Below, one piece after another: positions 7,427 through 13,316 of a stretch of DNA of 13,316 bases (its first letter is position 1; each line of letters begins with the position of its first letter). Made by a program: the position numbers and the translations under genes. The stretch is taken from the NCBI GenBank assembly GCA_003140785.1, contig PLKY01000419.1, positions 1,728-15,043 on the forward strand, written 5' to 3'. The DNA comes from Acidobacteriaceae bacterium. Its GTDB lineage: Bacteria > Acidobacteriota > Terriglobia > Terriglobales > Acidobacteriaceae. Under the pieces are notes generated by a model that was not told the DNA's origin, made no database searches, and saw only the letters and a program-made list of their open reading frames with translations.

Positions 7427-7575
7427 CCGCCCCAATTTGTTCGTGCAGGGCTTTCATCGCCGGTTGCTATCCTGAACCGCATGATTGCGCGTACTATCGC
7501 ATTCACGCTGAGCCAGCTCCATCCAAGGCTCCGTTGAACCCAGCTGCCGTCGCGGCAATCCCGGGAGATCAAACC

Positions 7576-7854
7576 ATGCCCCCCTTGTCTGAATCAGAAA
7601 TCTCTTCGCGCCTCAAGGCGCTTCCCGATTGGAAAACAGAGTCCGGCGAACTGACGCGCACCTTCATCTTCAAGGATTTTCGTGCCTCGCTGGCCTTCGT
7701 GAACCAGGTTGGCGAACTGGCAGAAAAAGCCGGGCATCATCCCGACATCGATATTCGATACAACCGCGTACGGCTCGCCCTGGTGACGCACGATGCCGGG
7801 GGGATTACCGCGAAGGACTTCGATCTAGCCGGTGCCGCCAACAAGCTGGTGTAA
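7576..7854 (+). CDS. phhB: 4a-hydroxytetrahydrobiopterin dehydratase (pterin-4a-carbinolamine dehydratase)
   Basis: This is a 92-residue protein of the PCD/DCoH family. It dehydrates 4a-hydroxytetrahydropterin to quinonoid dihydropterin, recycling the cofactor of aromatic amino-acid hydroxylases. The family core EKAGHHPDIDIRYNRV...THDAGGITAKDFDLA is complete, including the paired active-site His of GHHPD. The ATG at 7576 is chosen because GGGAG at 7563-7567 sits 8 bases upstream; an in-frame TTG at 7534 would add 14 unconserved residues. No hydroxylase gene is next to it. The stop lies only 13 bases before the promoter of the sulfur operon, and I see no terminator between them. Confidence 0.9.
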   Translation: MPPLSESEISSRLKALPDWKTESGELTRTFIFKDFRASLAFVNQVGELAEKAGHHPDIDIRYNRVRLALVTHDAGGITAKDFDLAGAANKLV

Positions 7855-7867
7855 ATCGGCCACCGGT

Positions 7868-7896
7868 TTGACCCTGCATCCCAATACCGCTAGAAT
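7868..7896 (+). promoter_or_regulatory. Promoter of the sulfur operon leader
   Basis: TTGACC at 7868-7873 and TAGAAT at 7891-7896 are separated by exactly 17 bases, the best sigma-70-like pair in the window. The -10 box ends 7 bases before the ATG at 7904, so the transcript should begin at or next to that A. That would make the leader ORF leaderless. Confidence 0.7.
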
Positions 7897-7903
7897 AAGC
7901 AAC

Positions 7904-7972
7904 ATGAGTTTCCGCCCCACTCCGGCCGCTTGTTGTGCATGTTGTTGCGCATGCCGCCGGACTGTGGGGTAG
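7904..7972 (+). CDS. Polycysteine leader peptide (22 aa) of the cys operon
   Basis: This is a 22-codon ORF running ATG to TAG. Codons 10, 11, 13, 14, 15 and 17 are all Cys, in the order TGT TGT GCA TGT TGT TGC GCA TGC (7931-7954). The peptide starts MSFRPTPAA and ends CRRTVG. Six Cys in eight codons is far beyond chance and lies directly before cysDNH. No Shine-Dalgarno sequence precedes it; the promoter places the transcript start at its ATG, so leaderless translation is likely. Known analogues are leaderless polycysteine short ORFs upstream of mycobacterial sulfur genes, which act as cysteine-responsive attenuators. The proposed role is sensing of Cys-tRNA supply by ribosome pausing; the free peptide probably has no function. 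Similar control here is inferred, not shown. Confidence 0.8.
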   Translation: MSFRPTPAACCACCCACRRTVG

Positions 7973-8000
7973 ACCAGCCTTAAGACTCACAAGGTTCCCC
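7966..8000 (+). promoter_or_regulatory. Candidate alternative (anti-terminator-type) stem in the cys leader
   Basis: GGGG at 7966-7969, which overlaps the last leader codons, can pair with CCCC at 7997-8000. The stem can be extended either by ACC (7973-7975) with GGT (7993-7995) or by CCTT (7978-7981) with AAGG (7991-7994). It ends just before the terminator hairpin. A ribosome paused at the Cys codons or reaching the stop would affect it differently. The pairing is modest and needs folding to judge. Confidence 0.35.
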
Positions 8001-8004
8001 TAAG

Positions 8005-8045
8005 CCCGCGCTGCAGAATCCCTGCTGCCGCGGGTTTTGTATTTT
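8005..8045 (+). terminator. Intrinsic terminator/attenuator between leader peptide and cysD
   Basis: CCCGCG (8005-8010) pairs with CGCGGG (8029-8034). Inside, GCAG (8013-8016) pairs with CTGC (8022-8025) around a 5-base loop, with a small internal loop between the two helices. TTTT follows at once, then GTATTTT, the usual T-tract of an intrinsic terminator. A terminator 29 bases before the first structural gene and after a Cys-rich leader is the expected layout for transcription attenuation. Confidence 0.65.
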
Positions 8046-8073
8046 CCGGAGCAATACCGAGGAGAAAGCTGAG

Positions 8074-9081
8074 ATGACAACGATCGCCAACGACATCGCG
8101 CCTGCGCATCTGTCGGGATCGGTGCCCGCAAGCACCTTGGGCGCGGTTCCAGCGGTCGGCAACGCCCCGGCACAACCCGCCCGCGAACGGCTCAGCCACA
8201 TCCAGCTTCTCGAGGCCGAGAGTATCCATATTATCCGCGAGGTAGCCTCTGAATTCGAGCGGCCCGTGATGCTCTATTCCATCGGCAAAGATTCCTCGGT
8301 CATGCTGCGTCTCGCGCAAAAGGCCTTTCATCCCGCGCCCATTCCGTTTCCGTTGCTGCACATCGATACCGGGTACAAATTCCGCGAGATGCGCGAATTT
8401 CGCGACCGATATACTGCAGAGCTCGGCCTCAAGTTGCTCGTCTGGCGGAATGAAGAAGCACTCGCCGATGGCGCCAATCCCATCCGCCTCGGAACGCAGC
8501 GTTGTTGCGGCTTGCTCAAGACGCAGGCCCTGCTCGACGGGCTGCGCGCATATAACTTCGACGCAGCCTTCGGCGGCGCACGCCGCGATGAAGAAAAGTC
8601 ACGCGCCAAAGAGCGCATCTTTTCCTTCAGGGATAGCGCCGGCCAATGGGATCCGAAAAATCAGCGTCCTGAGCTTTGGAACCTGTTCAACGGTCGCATC
8701 GGCCCCGGCGAAAGCATTCGCGTTTTCCCGCTCTCCAACTGGACCGAGCTCGATATCTGGCACTACATCCATCTCGAAAAAATTCCCATCGTCCCCCTCT
8801 ATCTCGCCAAGGAACGCAGGATGCTGGTGCGCGGCGACTCGCTTATACCCGTCGAACAGCCCTTCGTGCAAGGACTGCCGGGCGAAGAGCAATGGGTAAA
8901 ATGCCGCCTGCGTTCGCTCGGCTGCAGCCCCTGCACGGGCGCTATTCGCAGCGATGCTGACACCGTCCCCAAAATCATCGCGGAACTGATGGCCGTCCGG
9001 AATTCTGAACGCGCCAACCGCATCATCGACCACGATCAGGATGGCTCGATGGAAATCAAGAAGCGTGAGGGCTACTTCTGA
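8074..9081 (+). CDS. cysD: Sulfate adenylyltransferase subunit 2 (CysD)
   Basis: This is the catalytic ATP-pyrophosphatase-type subunit of ATP sulfurylase; it makes adenosine 5'-phosphosulfate (APS) from sulfate and ATP together with the GTPase CysN. The PP-loop SIGKDSS is at residues 69-75, followed by HIDTGYKFREM, TQRCCGLLKT, FGGARRDEEKSRAKER and the typical C-terminus IDHDQDGSMEIKKREGYF. At 335 residues it is about 30 longer than E. coli CysD because of an Ala/Pro-rich N-terminal extension (residues 1 to about 38). AGGAGA at 8060-8065 lies 8 bases before the ATG. The stop overlaps the cysN start by one base (TGATG), implying coupled translation. Expression is probably set by the upstream polycysteine attenuator. 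Confidence 0.97.
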   Translation: MTTIANDIAPAHLSGSVPASTLGAVPAVGNAPAQPARERLSHIQLLEAESIHIIREVASEFERPVMLYSIGKDSSVMLRLAQKAFHPAPIPFPLLHIDTGYKFREMREFRDRYTAELGLKLLVWRNEEALADGANPIRLGTQRCCGLLKTQALLDGLRAYNFDAAFGGARRDEEKSRAKERIFSFRDSAGQWDPKNQRPELWNLFNGRIGPGESIRVFPLSNWTELDIWHYIHLEKIPIVPLYLAKERRMLVRGDSLIPVEQPFVQGLPGEEQWVKCRLRSLGCSPCTGAIRSDADTVPKIIAELMAVRNSERANRIIDHDQDGSMEIKKREGYF

Positions 9082-10745
9082 TGATTGCCGCAGACCGAAG
9101 CCCCGTGGAAACCCCCATCGTTCCTCGTTCCGATAGCGCCGACGCCGAGATAGAGCAGCAACTCGAAGCCGAACGCGCCAAGGACCTTCTGCGCTTCTCC
9201 ACTGCAGGTAGCGTCGATGATGGGAAATCCACGCTAATCGGCCGCCTTCTCTACGACTCGCGCAACGTCTACGACGATCACGTCCGCTCAGTCACGCATA
9301 ACGCCGCCATCGACTTTGCACAACTCACCGACGGCCTGCGCGCGGAGCGCGAGCAAGGAATTACGATCGACGTCGCTTACCGCTATTTTTCAACGCCGAA
9401 AAGAAAATTCATCATTGCCGATACGCCCGGCCACGAACAGTACACGCGCAACATGGCCACAGGCGCGAGCACAGCCGATGTCGCCATCGTCCTCGTCGAC
9501 GCGCGCAAAGGCATTCTCGACCAGACGCGCCGTCACGCCTGCATCGCTGCGCTGCTCGGTATCCCCACGGTCATCGCAGCCATCAACAAGATGGACCTCG
9601 TCGACTTTTCTCAGGAAGTCTTCGACCGTCATCATCGCGATCTGCAGGCGCTCGCCACGCGGCTCGAGATTCCCGAGCTGATCGCAGTTCCGGTCAGCGC
9701 CCTGGATGGGGACAACGTTGTCCACCGCAGCAATCGCATTCTCTGGTACGAAGGCCCGAGTCTTCTTGAACTGCTCGAAACCGTTCCGCTTGCCATCGAG
9801 AGATTGCACGCCGGGCTACGTTTTCCAGTGCAACGCGTGCTGCGTCCGCATCAGGATTTTCGCGGCTTCGCCGGACAAATCGCCGCAGGCGCTGTGCATC
9901 CCGGCGATGAAGTACTAGCCCTGCCCTCTGGCATCCGCACGCACGTACGCTCCATCAACACATGGGAGGGCGATCTCGCCTCGGCTCGCGCTCCCCAGTC
10001 GGTTGTGCTTACGCTCGAAGACGAGACCGACTTGAGCCGTGGAGACATGATCGCCTCGATCGCCGTGCCACCGAGCAAGACCACTCACTTCGAAGCAACG
10101 GTAGTCTGGATGCATTCCAAGCCGTTGCGCACTGGCGCTTGGTATCTACTCAAACACACCACGCAGACCGTGCGCGCCCAGATCCTCGAAATCCGGTCGC
10201 GCATCGATGTTGAACATCTCGAGGAACGCGCCTCCGATCAGCTTGCACTGAACGACATCGGTGAGATCGTCTTGGAAGTCAGCCGTCCGTTGCTCGCCGA
10301 TCTCTACCGCGAGAACCGCACCACCGGCAGCTTTATCCTCATCGATCCGGCCGACAACGCGACCGCCGGTGCTGCGATGATTCGGAAGTTTTCAGATGTC
10401 GCGGAAGACGCGCTAGCTGCGACTCAACCAACAGGCGCTCTGCTCGAACTCGGCACAAGACATCAGCTTGCCGCCGAACTCGAGAAATCGCTCCTGCAAG
10501 CCCGGGCGCTGGTTCTGCGCACGCGGGTTCGCGCTTACGCAGCGCTTCTCACCGTTGCACGATCTGGCGCCGTGGTCCTCATCGAGAGCGAGACGGACGG
10601 TCCAATCACATTGACCATGGCTGGGGCTCTCGATGCAGATTCCCGCGAGCTCGCCAGCGAGAATCCCGCAGATATTCTCGCCGAATTCAGGCGCCTGCAC
10701 ATCATTCCCTCTGGAGACAAGGATGCCGACCCAGCTCAGCAGTGA
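9081..10745 (+). CDS. cysN: Sulfate adenylyltransferase subunit 1 (CysN), with unusual C-terminal extension
   Basis: This is the GTPase subunit of ATP sulfurylase, an EF-Tu-like protein whose GTP hydrolysis drives APS formation by CysD. G1 GSVDDGKS is at residues 43-50, the switch region EREQGITIDVAYRYF at about 89-103, G3 DTPGHEQY at 114-121 and G4 NKMD at 169-172; beta-barrel domains follow to about residue 437. The protein is 554 residues, against roughly 475 for E. coli CysN. The extra C-terminal part (about 438-554) lies where CysNC fusions carry an APS kinase but has no GxxGxGKS/T P-loop, so it is not an active CysC. It may be a decayed remnant. The protein has only one Cys. It is coupled to cysD by TGATG and overlaps cysH by 23 bases. 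Confidence 0.95.
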   Translation: MIAADRSPVETPIVPRSDSADAEIEQQLEAERAKDLLRFSTAGSVDDGKSTLIGRLLYDSRNVYDDHVRSVTHNAAIDFAQLTDGLRAEREQGITIDVAYRYFSTPKRKFIIADTPGHEQYTRNMATGASTADVAIVLVDARKGILDQTRRHACIAALLGIPTVIAAINKMDLVDFSQEVFDRHHRDLQALATRLEIPELIAVPVSALDGDNVVHRSNRILWYEGPSLLELLETVPLAIERLHAGLRFPVQRVLRPHQDFRGFAGQIAAGAVHPGDEVLALPSGIRTHVRSINTWEGDLASARAPQSVVLTLEDETDLSRGDMIASIAVPPSKTTHFEATVVWMHSKPLRTGAWYLLKHTTQTVRAQILEIRSRIDVEHLEERASDQLALNDIGEIVLEVSRPLLADLYRENRTTGSFILIDPADNATAGAAMIRKFSDVAEDALAATQPTGALLELGTRHQLAAELEKSLLQARALVLRTRVRAYAALLTVARSGAVVLIESETDGPITLTMAGALDADSRELASENPADILAEFRRLHIIPSGDKDADPAQQ

Positions 10746-11412
10746 AATCGAAGAACGTTTCCGCATCGCTCAGGAGTTTCTTCGCCCGCGTCTCCTGCGC
10801 GCGCAGCAGCCTTGCATCACGAGCAGCTTCCAAGCTGAAGATGTCGTCGTCCTGCACATGGTGCGCGCGATTCTTCCTCGCATTCCAGTGCTGTTTCTAG
10901 AGACTGGTTATCACTTTCCAGAAACGCTCGGCTATCGCGACCGCATGGCCGCAGAGTGGGAACTGAACCTTATCAATGTGCTCCCCGAACACACGGTCGC
11001 CGAGCAGGAATCCGAGTTCGGCATCCTTTATCAATCGGCTCCTGACCGCTGTTGCGGATTGCGAAAGGTCGGGCCGCTCTTTCGATCTCTTGCGCTCTAT
11101 GACACGTGGGTCACCGGGTTGCGACGCGAGCAATCGAAGTCGCGCGCCAATCTTCAGGCAGAAGAATCGTTCGCGCTGCCGACCGGCCACATACTCGCCA
11201 AGCTTAGCCCGCTCGCCGAGTGGTCCACGCGCGATGTATGGCAATACGCCGAGGCGCACAGCATTCCGCTTTTGCCTCTCTACGAAAAGGGCTACACCAG
11301 CATCGGCTGTGCCCCTTGTACGAGCCTGCCCTTCGACCCCAACGATCCGCGCTCCGGGCGCTGGTCCGGCCGCAAGCTTGAATGCGGCATTCACATCCAG
11401 CAGACTTCGTAG
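10723..11412 (+). CDS. cysH: APS reductase (CysH family, [4Fe-4S] type)
   Basis: This is a 229-residue cytosolic assimilatory reductase that converts APS to sulfite and AMP, probably with thioredoxin as electron donor. Paired Cys110-Cys111 (RCCGLRKV) and Cys196/Cys199 (GCAPCT) are the four iron-sulfur ligands that mark APS reductases rather than PAPS reductases. Cys221 in the terminal ECGIH motif is the expected catalytic Cys. SSFQAED (34-40) is the nucleotide-binding loop and ETGYHFPET follows. The ATG at 10723 is chosen because GGAG (10712-10715) lies 7 bases upstream and the protein then has the usual length; a start at 10633 would add 30 unconserved residues inside cysN. The APS specificity explains why no APS kinase gene is seen. 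Confidence 0.93.
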   Translation: MPTQLSSEIEERFRIAQEFLRPRLLRAQQPCITSSFQAEDVVVLHMVRAILPRIPVLFLETGYHFPETLGYRDRMAAEWELNLINVLPEHTVAEQESEFGILYQSAPDRCCGLRKVGPLFRSLALYDTWVTGLRREQSKSRANLQAEESFALPTGHILAKLSPLAEWSTRDVWQYAEAHSIPLLPLYEKGYTSIGCAPCTSLPFDPNDPRSGRWSGRKLECGIHIQQTS

Positions 11413-11441
11413 ACCCATGAGTATGAAAGCGAACGAGTATA

Positions 11442-11456
11442 GGTTCCTCAGGAACC
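11442..11456 (+). repeat. Short perfect hairpin between cysH and the transporter gene
   Basis: GGTTCC (11442-11447) and GGAACC (11451-11456) form a 6-bp stem with the loop TCA, in the 63-base gap of the operon. No T-tract follows, so it is probably not a terminator. It may be an RNA processing or stability element, or a piece of a dispersed repeat. Confidence 0.4.
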
Positions 11457-11475
11457 GCGATAGCCGGAGATTATG

Positions 11476-12240
11476 ATGGAGCTTCTTCTCGGATTCCTGA
11501 TTGCCGCACTCATTGCCATGACCGGTGTTGGCGCCGGCACCATCACGGCGCCGTTACTGATCCTCTTTCTCCACGTCCCGGTCCCCGAAGCCGTCGGCAC
11601 TGCGCTGGTCTATTCCGCCGCCGTCAAGCTGGTCGTCGTTCCCATTCAAATCTGGAGGCGCCAGGTGGTGTGGCGCACTCTCGGCGTGATGTTGCTTGCG
11701 GGTGTGCCCGGTGTGGTTCTCGGGGCAATCTTTTTCAAGCGCGCAGTACGCGTGCAGGGCCACACTCTCTGGCTCTATTTCGCCCTTGGCGCCATCATCC
11801 TGCTCTCGTCCGGCTGGCATATTTACCGGCATTTTCGCCCGGCCGATGGTGGTCGCAAGCGTGCCAGTCATCCCTGGTGGCTCGCGCTGACCATGTTTCC
11901 CGTCGGGGCAGAAGTCGGATTCTCGTCCTCCGGCGCAGGTGCGCTCGGCACGGTCGCGCTGCTCGGACTCACAGCTCTCGATGTGCCCCGCGTCGTGGGC
12001 ACCGATTTATCCTTTGGTCTCTGCCTTTCCCTCATCGGCGGTGGAATGCACCTGAGCCAGGGAGGGGTGGACCCGGTTCTGCTCACGAATCTCATCGTCG
12101 GTGGTGTTGCCGGCGCTCTCGTCGGGACCGGACTCGCTACGCGCATCCCTGCGCGTCCCATGCGGCTCGCTTTGTCGCTCTGGCTCTTCGCGCTGGGAGT
12201 GCAACTCTGTTGGCAGGCGTTCGCCAAAACCGGCAGCTAG
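11476..12240 (+). CDS. TauE/SafE (TSUP) family membrane transporter
   Basis: This is a 254-residue integral membrane protein with about seven or eight hydrophobic segments. The repeated TSUP signature occurs twice: GVGAGTITAPLLILFL...AVGTALVYS near the N-terminus, and GFSSSGAGALGTVALLGLT...VVGTDLSF in the second half. The family moves sulfite, sulfoacetate, taurine-derived or other organosulfur anions, and some members in sulfur-assimilation clusters (for example CysZ of Corynebacterium glutamicum) are thought to take up sulfate. Here, directly behind cysDNH, sulfate uptake or sulfite export is the likely role; the direction cannot be read from sequence. Two consecutive ATGs exist at 11473 and 11476; the second is better spaced (5 bases) from GGAGA at 11466-11470. 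It is probably the last gene of the operon. Confidence 0.87.
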   Translation: MELLLGFLIAALIAMTGVGAGTITAPLLILFLHVPVPEAVGTALVYSAAVKLVVVPIQIWRRQVVWRTLGVMLLAGVPGVVLGAIFFKRAVRVQGHTLWLYFALGAIILLSSGWHIYRHFRPADGGRKRASHPWWLALTMFPVGAEVGFSSSGAGALGTVALLGLTALDVPRVVGTDLSFGLCLSLIGGGMHLSQGGVDPVLLTNLIVGGVAGALVGTGLATRIPARPMRLALSLWLFALGVQLCWQAFAKTGS

Positions 12241-12299
12241 GACTGGCCGTCCAGGCAATCGCTTCGCGTGGCAAACTGAACTGTATGGCACACCGAAAG

Positions 12300-12317
12300 A
12301 ATGTTCGACGGAACATT
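12300..12317. promoter_or_regulatory. Inverted repeat upstream of the flavoprotein gene
   Basis: AATGTTC (12300-12306) and GAACATT (12311-12317) are perfect inverted 7-mers separated by GACG. It could be the operator of an unknown regulator or a weak hairpin after the transporter gene, since TTTT occurs within 12316-12319. It lies in the 199-bp gap where transcription of the oxidoreductase may start afresh. Confidence 0.35.
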
Positions 12318-12383
12318 TTGTGCGAACCGGCACGCGCGTTGATGGGAGATTGCAAAAAATACTCTCATGCAGCGCGAGCGGCG

Positions 12384-12409
12384 TTTGGCCCCACCGAAGG
12401 TGGCTTGCC
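12384..12409 (+). repeat. Small hairpin repeat, intergenic copy
   Basis: TTTGGCC is followed by CCACC-GAA-GGTGG (12391-12403), a 5-bp hairpin with a GAA loop, and then CTTGCC, which can pair with the outer GGC. It closely matches the units inside the E2 gene at 1231-1271 and 1414-1432. It lies about 30 bases before the oxidoreductase start. Confidence 0.45.
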
Positions 12410-12439
12410 ATTCGAGCGCCCGGCTGGCGATACTCGCTC

Positions 12440-13288
12440 ATGTCCACATCTTCGGCTTCTTCTTTCCAGCGAGAACCCAGCTTGGAACGCGAATTCTATT
12501 CCGCACGTCTCACCAGGAAGCAGTGCATCTCCGAAAAGGCGCAGACCTATCACCTCGAGTTCGTCCTCGATGAGATGGATTCATTTTCCTTTCTTCCCGG
12601 CCAATTCATCTCCGCGGTTGCCGACGATCCCGCGGGCAAGGAACAAACCCGCGCCTACTCCATCGCGTCCGCTCCCGATACCAATCGCTTCGATCTCTGC
12701 CTGAACCGCGTGGAAGGCGGATTCTTTTCGAATCTTCTCGCCGATCTGCCCGATCTTCCCGTGGGCGGCAGACTTCAGGTCTACGGGCCAAACGGTTTCT
12801 TCACACTGCGCGAGCCCTTCGCCGATTCCATCCTCGTTGCCACCGGCACAGGCGTTGCTCCGATGCGCGGCTTTCTGCAATGCCTCTTTCCCGTAGACGG
12901 GCCCGACCGCAGCAACGGAAAGCAGATCTGGCTCGTCTATGGCACGCGCCACGAGACTGAGCTCTACTACCGCGATGAGTTCGAAGCCTACGCCACACGG
13001 CATGACAATTTCCACTATCTGCCCACGCTCAGCCGTGCCCATGACAGTTGGCCCGGCCTCCGCGGCTACGTCCAGGACCATGTTGGGCACATCGTCGAGC
13101 GGCGCGCCGAGCGCCTCGGCCAGCCGCTTCCCGCTCCGCCTGTCGATCCGGGAATTCCTCCAGCCGAGCTCCGCTTCGACATCAACGCGTATGTCTGCGG
13201 CCTCAACAAAATGATCAACTCAGTGCGGGATCGCCTGAAAGCCTTTGGCTGGTACCGCAAGCAGATTATCTTCGAGCGCTACGACTGA
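12440..13288 (+). CDS. FAD/NAD(P)-binding oxidoreductase, ferredoxin-NADP reductase superfamily
   Basis: This is a 282-residue soluble flavoprotein. RAYSIAS (71-77) is the FAD-binding RxYS motif, GTGVAPMRGF (136-145) the NAD(P)-binding loop, WLVYGTRHETELYYRDEF (164-181) the following strand and helix, and YVCGLNKMI (251-259) the C-terminal NAD(P) segment. No Cys cluster for a plant-type [2Fe-2S] domain is present, so it is a two-domain reductase. It carries an insertion of about 25 residues rich in Arg, Glu and Pro (about 219-243). The ATG at 12440 gives the normal N-terminus; the frame is open farther upstream but without similarity, and no clear Shine-Dalgarno sequence is visible. Lying 199 bp behind the sulfur operon, it may reduce the ferredoxin used by a sulfite reductase, as Fpr2 is thought to do in C. 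glutamicum. The partner is inferred only. Confidence 0.82.
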   Translation: MSTSSASSFQREPSLEREFYSARLTRKQCISEKAQTYHLEFVLDEMDSFSFLPGQFISAVADDPAGKEQTRAYSIASAPDTNRFDLCLNRVEGGFFSNLLADLPDLPVGGRLQVYGPNGFFTLREPFADSILVATGTGVAPMRGFLQCLFPVDGPDRSNGKQIWLVYGTRHETELYYRDEFEAYATRHDNFHYLPTLSRAHDSWPGLRGYVQDHVGHIVERRAERLGQPLPAPPVDPGIPPAELRFDINAYVCGLNKMINSVRDRLKAFGWYRKQIIFERYD

Positions 13289-13316
13289 GGCGACTTCACA
13301 CCGCTAGAGATTGAAC

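Noticed and set aside
7481..7537. 18-residue ORF before phhB, with TATCCT seven bases upstream of its ATG (possible leaderless leader)
   Set aside because: There is no suitable -35 box, no enriched amino acid and no hairpin with T-tract after it. The arrangement resembles the cys leader only superficially.
7855..8073. SAM or other metabolite riboswitch before cysD
   Set aside because: I see no conserved riboswitch core. The Cys-rich ORF, promoter and terminator account for the region more simply.
9081..10745. CysN as a bifunctional CysNC with active APS kinase
   Set aside because: The tail has no GxxGxGKS/T P-loop and CysH is of the APS reductase type, so an active kinase is neither visible nor needed.
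11417..11476. 19-residue basic ORF between cysH and the transporter gene
   Set aside because: It has no clear ribosome-binding site, overlaps the hairpin and the transporter start, and shows no recognisable feature. It could act in coupling but is not supported.
12300..12317. LexA (SOS) box
   Set aside because: The half-sites are in the opposite orientation (GTTC-N4-GAAC) to the Gram-positive LexA site and the spacing does not suit the alphaproteobacterial type.
12101..12439. Upstream extension of the flavoprotein into the transporter gene
   Set aside because: It would overlap the transporter in another frame and adds about 113 residues unlike any FNR-type N-terminus.

Overview
The window is a GC-rich chromosomal stretch, most likely from an Acidobacteriota genome (class Terriglobia). 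That placement is an inference from overall protein character, from the two-lipoyl-domain E2 beside lipB, and from small hairpin and heptamer repeats; no rRNA or other phylogenetic marker is present. Gene density is high, and no tRNA, IS element, phage gene or CRISPR array was seen.

Layout. (1) 3-455: the 3' end of lipB (octanoyltransferase), cut by the window edge. (2) 569-2164: a dihydrolipoamide acyltransferase (2-oxoacid dehydrogenase E2) with two nearly identical lipoyl domains, the kind of protein that the LipB pathway lipoylates. (3) 2193-3515: an MFS transporter of the anion:cation symporter type. It converges on (4) scoB-scoA (3535-4868, minus strand), the two subunits of a 3-oxoacid CoA-transferase, coupled by a TGATG overlap. 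(5) 4869-5203: a divergent intergenic region with a candidate scoAB promoter and a perfect 12-bp palindrome. (6) 5204-7426: a secreted glycoside hydrolase with a glucoamylase-like (PF10091, GH144-type) catalytic domain. (7) 7576-7854: phhB, pterin-4a-carbinolamine dehydratase. (8) 7868-12240: an assimilatory sulfate-reduction operon, cysD-cysN-cysH plus a TauE/SafE-type transporter. (9) 12440-13288: an FAD/NAD(P) oxidoreductase of the ferredoxin-NADP reductase superfamily.

The most interesting element lies in the 219 bases before cysD. A good sigma-70-like promoter (TTGACC, 17 nt, TAGAAT) is placed so that transcription should begin at or next to the A of an ATG. That ATG opens a 22-codon ORF with six Cys codons in eight consecutive positions. 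A GC hairpin with a T-tract follows before cysD. This looks like a leaderless polycysteine leader peptide acting as a cysteine-responsive attenuator of the sulfur operon.

The sulfur genes form a coherent pathway. CysD and CysN make APS from sulfate. CysH carries the CC...CxxC cluster ligands of an APS reductase, so no APS kinase is needed. In agreement, CysN carries a C-terminal tail of about 115 residues that may be the remnant of a fused APS kinase (CysC) without its P-loop. The transporter may move sulfate or sulfite, and the flavoprotein may feed electrons to a sulfite reductase that is not in this window.
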